Positions 1 through 5,012 of a stretch of 5,012 nt of DNA are shown piece by piece. Position 1 is the first letter of the stretch, and every line of letters starts with the position of its first letter. The stretch is from contig JBOGZI010000149.1 in NCBI GenBank assembly GCA_050697275.1, positions 1 through 5,012 on the forward strand. The letters run 5' to 3'. The notes under the pieces were generated by a model that saw only the letters and a program-made list of their open reading frames with translations, was not told where the DNA came from and searched no databases. This DNA comes from JBOGZI01 sp050697275. Its GTDB lineage: Bacteria > Actinomycetota > Thermoleophilia > Solirubrobacterales > 70-9. The position numbers and the translations under genes are program-made.

Positions 1-1643
1 GGGCCGCACTCGGCCTGCTCCCCACCGACCACGATCGCCGGCTGGAGCTGCTCATCGCCCGCGCGACGGCGCTCGGGGAGTCGGGTTCCCTGGCGGAGAG
101 CCGCGAGGCGCTGCTCGAGGCGCTCTCCCTGCTGCCGCCGGGCTCCGGGCCGGACCGGGTCCGCCTCGTCGCCTTGCTGGCCGCCGTCGAGACGCTGCTC
201 GGTCGCCACAGGGATGCCGGCCGGCGGCTACACGGAGAGTTCGAGTCGCTCGCCGATCGGCGCTCCCCGGAGGCGGGAGCCCTGCAGGCCGAGTTGGCGA
301 TCCGAGAGGCCTACGCGGGCAGGTTCGATGCGATCCCGGAGCACGCCGCCACCGCCCACGCGATCGCCGCCGAGACCGGCGACGCCGTTGGAGAGGCGGA
401 GGCGGGCGCGCTGCTCGCCTTCGGCGAGCTTGGTCGTGGGCGGCCCGAGGCCGCAACCCGGCGGCTCGATGAAGCCGCGGCGCTGCTCGATGCAGCCGAC
501 GATGACGCGCTCGCGCGTCGACTCGGGGCGCTCCACTACCTGGGCCACGCCGAGCAGCCGGGTGAGCGGTGGGCGCAATCGCTTCGCCATTTCGAACGCG
601 GGGTCGAGCTCTGCCGGGCGACGGGGCAGGGACAGCTCCTGGCGTCGATGCTGACCGGTCAGGCCTGGGCCGCGCTGTTCCTCGGCCGGCTCGACCGAGC
701 CCAGGAGCTGAGTGAGGCCGCCGTCGACTCCGCCCGGCTCGGGGCCAACCCCCTGGTCCTCGTCTGGGCTTTGCTGACGCCCACGCTGGTAGGGGTCGCG
801 AGGGGGGATCTGACGAGCGCGCTCGTCGCCGCCGAGGAGTCGGCCGAGCTTGCCGGGCGCATCGACGTGGGCGTCTTCTCCGCCCAGCAGGGCTGGGTTC
901 ACGGCTGGGCCCTGCTCGAGGCCGGCGACGCGGACCGCTGCGTGGAGGTGATCGAGGGCGCCGGGCTCACCGATCCGGACCACCTCCTCGTGGTGCCGGG
1001 GGGGATGTGCATCACCTCCGAGCTGCTCGCCCGGGCTCAGATCGAGCGAGGTCGCCCCGACGACGCCTGGCTCTGGGGGGAGCGCGGTATTGCTTTCAGC
1101 GAGCAGTCTCCACCCGGGGCGGACGCCGCGTTCGGGCTCGGCGCCCGGGCGGTCGGGCTGCTCGAGGCGGGGCAGGAGCGCGAGGCAGCCGAGCTGGCCC
1201 TGCGCGCCGCCGCAGGCGCCATGGATGTCGGTGCTCCGCTGATCGAAGCGCGCTCCCGAACGCTCGCCGGTCGCGCCCTGGTCGCGGCCGGTGAGCCAGA
1301 GGCGGCGATCAGGGAGCTGGAGCGGGCGCACGGAGTGCTGCGCGACCGCGGCGCAGTGCGCTGGGCCGACGAGGCGGCGCGCGAGCTTCGCAAGCTCGGC
1401 CGCCGCGTGGCGCGCACGACCCGTCCCCCAGTTGACGGCGCCACCCGCCTCCCCGACCTCAGCCCGCGCGAGCGGGAGGTCGCGGAGCTGGTCGCCGAGG
1501 GGCACACGAACCGCGAGGTCGCCGCGACGCTCTACCTGAGCGAGAAGACGGTCGAGGGGAACTTGCGGCGGGTCTTCGCCAAGCTCGGGATCTCGCGGCG
1601 TGGCCAGCTCGGCTCGCTGCTGCGCCGCGAGGGGGATCGCTAG
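1..1643 (+). CDS. LuxR-family transcriptional regulator, C-terminal part (large TPR-containing type), 5' end cut by window
   Basis: The reading frame is open from the first codon at position 3 to the TAG at 1641-1643, giving 546 residues with no stop, so the gene begins outside the window. The last 64 residues (1449-1640) form a LuxR/GerE helix-turn-helix: LSPREREVAELVAEGHTN opens it, and the recognition-helix region reads SEKTVEGNLRRVFAKLGI, a close match to the family pattern. Everything upstream is Ala/Leu/Glu/Arg-rich and alternates short amphipathic helices (for example GRLDRAQELSEAAVDSARL), as in the TPR-like body of LAL/MalT-type regulators. Those proteins usually carry an N-terminal AAA/NACHT-type ATPase. 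No Walker motifs are visible here, so that domain, if present, lies to the left. It is expected to bind DNA in the cytoplasm in response to an unknown ligand. An ATG at 174 is internal to the frame and unlikely to be the start. The regulator converges on the sulfotransferase gene, and its targets are unknown. Confidence 0.9.
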   Translation, partial: AALGLLPTDHDRRLELLIARATALGESGSLAESREALLEALSLLPPGSGPDRVRLVALLAAVETLLGRHRDAGRRLHGEFESLADRRSPEAGALQAELAIREAYAGRFDAIPEHAATAHAIAAETGDAVGEAEAGALLAFGELGRGRPEAATRRLDEAAALLDAADDDALARRLGALHYLGHAEQPGERWAQSLRHFERGVELCRATGQGQLLASMLTGQAWAALFLGRLDRAQELSEAAVDSARLGANPLVLVWALLTPTLVGVARGDLTSALVAAEESAELAGRIDVGVFSAQQGWVHGWALLEAGDADRCVEVIEGAGLTDPDHLLVVPGGMCITSELLARAQIERGRPDDAWLWGERGIAFSEQSPPGADAAFGLGARAVGLLEAGQEREAAELALRAAAGAMDVGAPLIEARSRTLAGRALVAAGEPEAAIRELERAHGVLRDRGAVRWADEAARELRKLGRRVARTTRPPVDGATRLPDLSPREREVAELVAEGHTNREVAATLYLSEKTVEGNLRRVFAKLGISRRGQLGSLLRREGDR

Positions 1644-1645
1644 CG
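1638..1645. other. 8-bp palindrome holding interlocked stop codons of two convergent genes
   Basis: The sequence CGCTAGCG is its own reverse complement. The central CTAG supplies the TAG stop of the plus-strand LuxR gene (1641-1643) and the TAG stop of the minus-strand sulfotransferase (complement of 1640-1642). The two coding regions therefore overlap by two bases between stop codons and leave no intergenic space for a conventional terminator. A weak hairpin follows at 1666-1679 (CCGCG-AACT-CGCGG) with no T-tract, so I do not call it a terminator. Confidence 0.9.
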
Positions 1646-2578
1646 CGCGGAGTACCGCTTCCAGCCCGCGAACTCGCGGCCGGCAAACTCCTGGAGGGCG
1701 GCGACGTCGTCGCCGAAGCGCGCCAGCAGCTGGTCGCGGATCGAGACCGGCAGCTCCGGCTTCGGGGCGGAGGGGGCCTCCGGGTCGTGGACGACCTTCT
1801 CCACCATCCAGCGCATCCGCTCCGGTAGGCGGTCGAAGTTGCGGTCGAAGGAGCGGAAGCCGGGGAGCTTGATCAGCTTCTCCATGAACTGATACTTGTC
1901 CGACTCCTTCGCGGTGGACTTCTCCCACTCGCGGTCGAACTGCTCGGAGGTGAAGTTCGGGTCCACCCCGGCGAACTCGAAGGCGCGGCGCATGGTGGCC
2001 TCGCGCTCCCCCTGCAGCTCGTCCTGCGTCAGCACCTGGATCTGGCTGCGGTCGAAGACCTCGAGGTAGGGCTGCAGCTGCGCCCAGTAGAGCGAGCGTG
2101 TGACGTAGGTCTGGTCGTCGCGGGCGAGCACCTCCTCCACCTGCCGGGTCTCGTAGCCGGCGCCGACGGCGTGGCGCCAGTGGGAGAGGATGCGCGCGAT
2201 CGGGTCGCGGACCATGTAGATCAGCCTTGCGTGGGGGACGTTGTCGTGGATCCGCCCGGCGACTCCCCGGAAGCGCGGCAGGTTGGTGTAGTGGGGGGAT
2301 GACTCGCCGCGGACCCGGAAGCGGTCGTCGAAGCGGCCGCGGTACCAGGGCAGGCCGAGGTCCCAGTTGAGCTCCTTGACGAAGAAGTTGAGCTCCTTCG
2401 GCTTCGACATCTGGATCTCGGGATGCAGGCCGAGGTAGTGGTGGATGCTCGTCGTCCCACACTTGAGCCCGCCGATGATGATCAGGTTGGGCATCGCCGC
2501 ATGGCTGCGGCGCCGGCGCGGCACGCGGCCCATCTTCTTGCGGTCGGCGACATAGCGCTCGCGCGCGCGGGCGCACAT
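1640..2578 (-). CDS. PAPS-dependent sulfotransferase family protein
   Basis: A predicted cytoplasmic enzyme that would transfer sulfate from PAPS to a hydroxyl or amine acceptor; the acceptor cannot be deduced. Numbered from the ATG at 2578 (312 aa), the 5'-phosphosulfate loop is GLKCGTTS at 37-44 with Lys39. Next come KPKELNFF at 59-66 and GESSPHY at 91-97, both typical of bacterial sulfotransferases. The 3'-phosphate-binding segment is YMVRDPIARILSHW at 121-134, with Arg124 and Ser132. SLYWAQLQPYLEVFD at 162-176 and a C-terminal region ending in FAGW complete the fold, so the protein looks full length. The start is uncertain. ATG 2494 (284 aa, beginning MPNLIIIGG) gives the minimal domain. 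ATG 2578 adds a basic stretch with RRRR. GTG 2671 (343 aa) adds a Pro/Ala/Thr-rich tail but lies 9 bases after a TACACT hexamer. None has a good ribosome binding site; GAGG before 2578 is too close. It is divergent from the dehalogenase gene. Confidence 0.9.
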   Translation of the reverse strand: MCARARERYVADRKKMGRVPRRRRSHAAMPNLIIIGGLKCGTTSIHHYLGLHPEIQMSKPKELNFFVKELNWDLGLPWYRGRFDDRFRVRGESSPHYTNLPRFRGVAGRIHDNVPHARLIYMVRDPIARILSHWRHAVGAGYETRQVEEVLARDDQTYVTRSLYWAQLQPYLEVFDRSQIQVLTQDELQGEREATMRRAFEFAGVDPNFTSEQFDREWEKSTAKESDKYQFMEKLIKLPGFRSFDRNFDRLPERMRWMVEKVVHDPEAPSAPKPELPVSIRDQLLARFGDDVAALQEFAGREFAGWKRYSAR

Positions 2579-2680
2579 CGCCTCGTCGGCGGGGTCCGGC
2601 GCGGAGGTGGGGACCGGAAGGGTCTCGGCGGGTCCGGCGGCGGTCCCGGGGCTGGTTTCGGTGACGGCCACGAGCGCGGA

Positions 2681-2686
2681 AGTGTA
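2681..2686 (-). promoter_or_regulatory. Candidate -10 element TACACT facing the sulfotransferase
   Basis: On the minus strand this reads TACACT, matching TANNNT. It is 9 bases upstream of an in-frame GTG whose first base is 2671, so a nearly leaderless GTG start is possible. With the ATG at 2578 it would instead give a leader of about 100 bases. No convincing -35 is visible, since the expected place falls around the dehalogenase start codon. Confidence 0.22.
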
Positions 2687-2692
2687 GGCGTC

Positions 2693-2698
2693 TAGGCT
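2693..2698 (+). promoter_or_regulatory. Candidate -10 element TAGGCT for a leaderless dehalogenase mRNA
   Basis: TAGGCT fits the actinobacterial TANNNT -10 consensus and ends 8 bases before the dehalogenase ATG at 2707. Transcription would then start at or within a couple of bases of the start codon. No purine-rich Shine-Dalgarno sequence lies in front of this ATG (the bases just before it are GCCCCCCG-like pyrimidine-rich sequence), which agrees with leaderless translation. No good -35 lies at 17 bases. An alternative pair is GTGACG (2661-2666) with TAGGCG (2685-2690), 18 bases apart. Confidence 0.35.
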
Positions 2699-2706
2699 GC
2701 CCCCCG

Positions 2707-3606
2707 ATGGACGTCTTCCGCACCCCCGAGGAGCGCTTCGAGAACCTGCCCGGCTACGGGTTCGAGCCGAACTACGCCGAGGTGGACGGGCTGCGGCTGC
2801 ACTACCTCGACGAGGGATCGCCTGACGGCGGCGGGAACGGCAAGAGTCCGGTCGTCTGCTTCCACGGCGAGCCGACCTGGGCCTACCTCTACCGCAAGAT
2901 GATCCCGCCGCTGACCGAGGCCGGCCGCCGGGTGATCTGCCCCGACTACGCCGGCTTCGGCCGCTCCGACAAGCCGACCGACCGAGGCTGGTACAGCTAC
3001 GACCGCCACACCGAGCTGGTCTCCAAGCTTCTCGCCGGCCTCGATCTGAGCGACGCGGTGGTGGTCGTCCAGGACTGGGGCGGCCCAATCGGCCTGCGCT
3101 GGGCGGTGGAGAACGCCGATCGGGTGGCCGCCCTCGTGATCCTCAACACCGGCCTGTTCACGGGACGCGTCTCCAAGGGCTTCCTCGCCTGGCGCGACTT
3201 CGCCGAGAAGAACCCCGACCTCCCGGTCGGGTTCGTGATCCAGGGCGCCACCACCACCGAACTGCCTGACGACGTGGTCGCCGCCTACGAGGCGCCATGG
3301 CCGGACGCCGAATCGAAGGCCGGCCCTGCGCAGTTCCCGCTGCTGGTGCCGACCTCCGACGAGGACGACGGGGCGGAGACGATGCGCGAGATCGCAGCCG
3401 CGCTGGGGCACTGGGAGAAGCCGGCGCTGGTCGCCTTCTCCGACGGCGACCCCGTCTTCCCGTTCCCGAGGGCGGGCGAGCGCTTCGTCGAGCTGATCCC
3501 GAGCGTCAGCGAGCAGGTGAGGATCGAGGGGGCGGCGCACTTCCTGCAGGAGGACCGCGGCGAGCAGATCGCCGCCGAGATCCTCCGCTTCCTCGGCGAC
3601 TCCTGA
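2707..3606 (+). CDS. Haloalkane dehalogenase, subfamily HLD-I (DhmA/DhlA-like)
   Basis: A 299-residue alpha/beta hydrolase predicted to hydrolyse haloalkanes to an alcohol plus halide in the cytoplasm. The N-terminus MDVFRTPEERFENLPGY and the length match this family, which fixes the ATG at 2707. HGEPTW is at 53-58, with Glu55 in the oxyanion-hole position typical of HLD-I rather than the Asn of HLD-II. The nucleophile elbow VVQDWGG gives Asp123, followed by halide-binding Trp124. The cap segment GFLAW (158-162) aligns by eye with GFTAW of DhlA, making Trp162 the second halide-stabilising Trp. FSDGDP (244-249) gives the acid Asp248, and GAAHFLQED gives the base His278. The catalytic pentad therefore looks complete. 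The cap spans roughly 150-225. Natural substrate is unknown; many such enzymes in non-degrader actinobacteria have no known physiological halide substrate. An epoxide hydrolase is the main alternative, but Trp124 after the nucleophile and the lack of the usual lid tyrosine pattern favour dehalogenase. It leads a three-gene run with almost no spacing. Confidence 0.92.
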   Translation: MDVFRTPEERFENLPGYGFEPNYAEVDGLRLHYLDEGSPDGGGNGKSPVVCFHGEPTWAYLYRKMIPPLTEAGRRVICPDYAGFGRSDKPTDRGWYSYDRHTELVSKLLAGLDLSDAVVVVQDWGGPIGLRWAVENADRVAALVILNTGLFTGRVSKGFLAWRDFAEKNPDLPVGFVIQGATTTELPDDVVAAYEAPWPDAESKAGPAQFPLLVPTSDEDDGAETMREIAAALGHWEKPALVAFSDGDPVFPFPRAGERFVELIPSVSEQVRIEGAAHFLQEDRGEQIAAEILRFLGDS

Positions 3607-3608
3607 GC

Positions 3609-4478
3609 GTGGGGACCGCCGAAGCCGACGCGATCGCGGCGCTGCCCTGGCGGGGGAAGCCCGAGGATCGCCCCGGCATCCCGGTTCCGCCCGAGGCGAT
3701 GCCGCTGCGGCTGCGCCGGCGGCTGCGCAAGCGGTGGCGCTGGGTGGGCGCCTTCGACGAGCGGCTGATGGCGTTCGCGGCGGTGGTCTCCGTCGGCCCC
3801 GCCGGGATGACCTTCTGGGGCGTCTGGGACCGGGAGCGACGGGAGCTGCACGAGCGCACCCGGCGCTCGGTGCCGTGGCGCCGGCGCGAGGTGGAGATGC
3901 GCGGCCCCGAGGTCGCGGTGCGGGCTCCCGGGCTGGAGCTGGACCTCGCGGTGGAAGGCGGCGAGCCGATCGAGTGCGCCTGCCCGAACGGCGAGGGCGG
4001 CTACACGTGGACGCGGAAGCTGGCCGGCGCCCCGGTCTCCGGCGAGGTGAGGATCGGTGGGCGGACTCTCTCCCTCGACGGCCGGGGAGTGGTCGACGAC
4101 TCGGCCGGATATCACCGCCGCCACACGGTCTGGAAGTGGTCCGCCGGGGTCGGCGAGGCTCGCGACGGTCGTCCGGTGGGATGGAATCTGGTGTCCGGAA
4201 TCAACGATCCGCCGAGCTCGAGCGAGCGGACGATCTGGGTGGACGGCGCCCCGAGCGAGCCGGACCCGGTCGGCTTCGAGGGGCTCGAGGCGGTCCGCTT
4301 CGCCGACGGCTCGCGGCTCGAGTTCACGGCGGAGACCGAGCGCGTCCACCACGAGCGCCTGCCGCTGATCGCTCGCTCCGACTACCGGGCGCCCTTCGGC
4401 CGCTTCAGCGGCAGCCTCGGGGGGATCGAGCTGGAGAGCGGGCTCGGGGTGATGGAGAGCCACGATGTCGTCTGGTGA
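3609..4478 (+). CDS. DUF2804-like protein of unknown function
   Basis: A 289-residue protein if read from GTG 3609, which lies two bases after the dehalogenase stop and suggests translational coupling. No Shine-Dalgarno is visible before it. ATG 3699 (residue 31) is the fallback start but would remove the LPWRG segment. Features resembling DUF2804 as I remember it are a basic RKRWRWVG entry (40-47), a Trp-rich FWGVWDRER strand (69-77), HTVWKWSAGVG (172-182), GWNLVSG (191-197), FGRFSG (263-268) and a terminal MESHDVVW. Alternating short strands with many Trp, Gly and charged residues suggest an all-beta, perhaps lipocalin/calycin-like, barrel fold. There is no signal peptide or membrane segment, so it is probably cytoplasmic. 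No catalytic motif is recognised and the function is unknown. It is probably co-transcribed with the dehalogenase and the YihY-type gene. Family assignment is from pattern memory and is less certain than the reality of the gene. Confidence 0.75.
   Translation: MGTAEADAIAALPWRGKPEDRPGIPVPPEAMPLRLRRRLRKRWRWVGAFDERLMAFAAVVSVGPAGMTFWGVWDRERRELHERTRRSVPWRRREVEMRGPEVAVRAPGLELDLAVEGGEPIECACPNGEGGYTWTRKLAGAPVSGEVRIGGRTLSLDGRGVVDDSAGYHRRHTVWKWSAGVGEARDGRPVGWNLVSGINDPPSSSERTIWVDGAPSEPDPVGFEGLEAVRFADGSRLEFTAETERVHHERLPLIARSDYRAPFGRFSGSLGGIELESGLGVMESHDVVW
4454..4459 (+). promoter_or_regulatory. Ribosome binding site GGAGAG for the YihY/BrkB gene
   Basis: GGAGAG ends 5 bases before ATG 4465 and lies inside the end of the DUF2804-like coding sequence. 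It is the best Shine-Dalgarno match seen in the window and decides the start of the downstream gene, which then overlaps its neighbour by 14 bases. Confidence 0.7.
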
Positions 4479-5012
4479 GTGGAAGGCCGTCGCCAAGGCC
4501 TGCTACGAGCGGTTCGGCGAGGTCAACATCGGAGACCGCGCCGCCGCGCTCGCCTACTACGGCTTCCTCTCCCTCTTCCCCGGGCTGATCGTGGCGGTGG
4601 CTCTGCTCGCCCTTTTCGGCTCCTATCCCGAGACCTACAACAGCATCATCGAGACGCTCAACGACGCGGCGCCGGGACCGGCCGTCGACACGATCGACAG
4701 CGCGCTGCGGAACGTGCTGCAGGGAAGCGGTGCCGGCGGCCTGCTCGGGCTCGGGCTCGTCTTCGCGTTCATCACGGCCTCGGGCGCGATCGGGGCGGCG
4801 ATCCGGGCGCTGGAGGCGATCAACGAGACCCGCAAGTCCGCGACGTTCGTGCGCAGCAGCCTCACCCGGCTCTGGCTCACGGTGGCGCTGATGGCGCTGC
4901 TGCTGGTCGCCTTCACCGCTCTCCTGGTGGCCGGGCCGCTGTTCGGCTCGATCGCCGAGGCGGCGGGCCTCGGGGACGCCGGCCGCACCGCGATAGCGGT
5001 GCTCCGCTACCC
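4465..5012 (+). CDS. YihY/virulence factor BrkB family membrane protein, 3' end cut by window
   Basis: The frame is open from ATG 4465 to the right edge, giving 182 residues of a protein usually near 280-350 aa long. A cytoplasmic N-terminus is followed by the family signature around DRAAALAYYGFLSLFPG (24-40), which leads into the first membrane helix (about 26-52). Further hydrophobic helices lie at about 93-113 and 137-160. Between the last two, the segment ALEAINETRKSATFVRSSL corresponds to the usual N-x-x-x-x-x-R loop region. The family comprises polytopic inner-membrane proteins once annotated as ribonuclease BN. That activity was later assigned to another protein, and the role of YihY remains unclear. 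The start is supported by GGAGAG 5 bases upstream. The 14-base overlap with the DUF2804-like gene implies co-translation in the same operon. No truncation is seen apart from the window edge. Confidence 0.9.
   Translation, partial: MSSGEWKAVAKACYERFGEVNIGDRAAALAYYGFLSLFPGLIVAVALLALFGSYPETYNSIIETLNDAAPGPAVDTIDSALRNVLQGSGAGGLLGLGLVFAFITASGAIGAAIRALEAINETRKSATFVRSSLTRLWLTVALMALLLVAFTALLVAGPLFGSIAEAAGLGDAGRTAIAVLRY

Larger units (their letters stand above)
2579..2706. promoter_or_regulatory. Divergent promoter region between the sulfotransferase and dehalogenase genes
   Basis: This is the only stretch from which both the minus-strand sulfotransferase and the plus-strand dehalogenase operon can be read locally. 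It carries TANNNT hexamers in both orientations close to 2681-2698. If the sulfotransferase starts at GTG 2671, the true non-coding gap shrinks to 35 bases and the two promoters would overlap. I see no clear operator repeat. The region inferred as promoter is based on gene arrangement plus hexamers, not on a strong -35 match. Confidence 0.5.

Noticed and set aside
1666..1679. Hairpin CCGCG-AACT-CGCGG as a terminator for the LuxR gene
   Set aside because: The stem is only five base pairs, there is no T-tract, and it lies within the sulfotransferase coding sequence; such stems are common by chance here.
2555..2574. Alternating CG run (possible Z-DNA or regulatory repeat)
   Set aside because: It is a short GC-rich stretch encoding Arg/Ala codons near the sulfotransferase start and is not exceptional for this composition.
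228..2723. An 831-codon open frame on the minus strand running across both the LuxR gene and the sulfotransferase gene
   Set aside because: It is antisense to one gene and out of frame with the other. Its product is Arg/Pro/Gly-rich with no recognisable domain, and long stop-free shadow frames are expected when third positions are nearly all G or C.
2579..3088. Upstream extension of the sulfotransferase reading frame to an ATG at 3088 (482 residues)
   Set aside because: The extension beyond 2707 is antisense to the start of the dehalogenase and encodes Arg/Ser/Gly-rich sequence with no domain character.
3297..3608. Upstream extension of the DUF2804-like frame to an ATG at 3297
   Set aside because: It lies wholly within the dehalogenase coding region, in another frame, and encodes Arg/Gly-rich sequence. 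GTG 3609 gives a normal operon junction.
3285..4496. A 403-codon minus-strand open frame opposite the dehalogenase and DUF2804-like genes
   Set aside because: Low-complexity Pro/Ala/Arg/His-rich product with no family match, fully covered by two well-supported plus-strand genes.
3734..4588. A 284-codon plus-strand frame overlapping the DUF2804-like and YihY genes
   Set aside because: Arg/Gly-rich shadow frame that conflicts with two genes having recognisable motifs and sensible junctions.

Overview
The window is very GC-rich, with a strong G/C bias at third codon positions. It looks like a chromosomal segment of a high-GC actinobacterium. Protein style (a LuxR-type regulator with a helical-repeat body, a DhmA-like haloalkane dehalogenase, a DUF2804-like protein) suggests the Thermoleophilia/Solirubrobacterales or a related lineage, but that placement is inference from family resemblance only. 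I see no mobile element, CRISPR array, tRNA or rRNA, and base composition looks uniform throughout.

Layout: (1) From the left edge to 1643, plus strand, lies the C-terminal 546 residues of a large LuxR-family transcriptional regulator: a helical TPR-like body followed by a LuxR helix-turn-helix. (2) From 1640 to about 2578, minus strand, lies a complete PAPS-dependent sulfotransferase, convergent with the regulator. Their stop codons interlock in one CTAG. (3) From 2579 to 2706 is a short divergent promoter region with TANNNT -10-like hexamers facing both ways. (4) From 2707 to the right edge, plus strand, is a tightly packed three-gene run: a haloalkane dehalogenase with all five expected active-site residues, a DUF2804-like protein of unknown function starting 2 bases after the dehalogenase stop, and a YihY/BrkB-type inner-membrane protein that overlaps the DUF2804-like gene by 14 bases and runs off the window.

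The three plus-strand genes are probably one operon, read from a promoter just in front of the dehalogenase that may give a leaderless mRNA. The dehalogenase would cleave a carbon-halogen bond in the cytoplasm. What the DUF2804-like and YihY proteins contribute cannot be read from sequence. The sulfotransferase is separately transcribed from the same divergent region, and there is no direct evidence linking it to the dehalogenase or to the LuxR regulator. Overall this is a compact, mostly ordinary gene neighbourhood. The dehalogenase/DUF2804/YihY linkage is its most interesting aspect.
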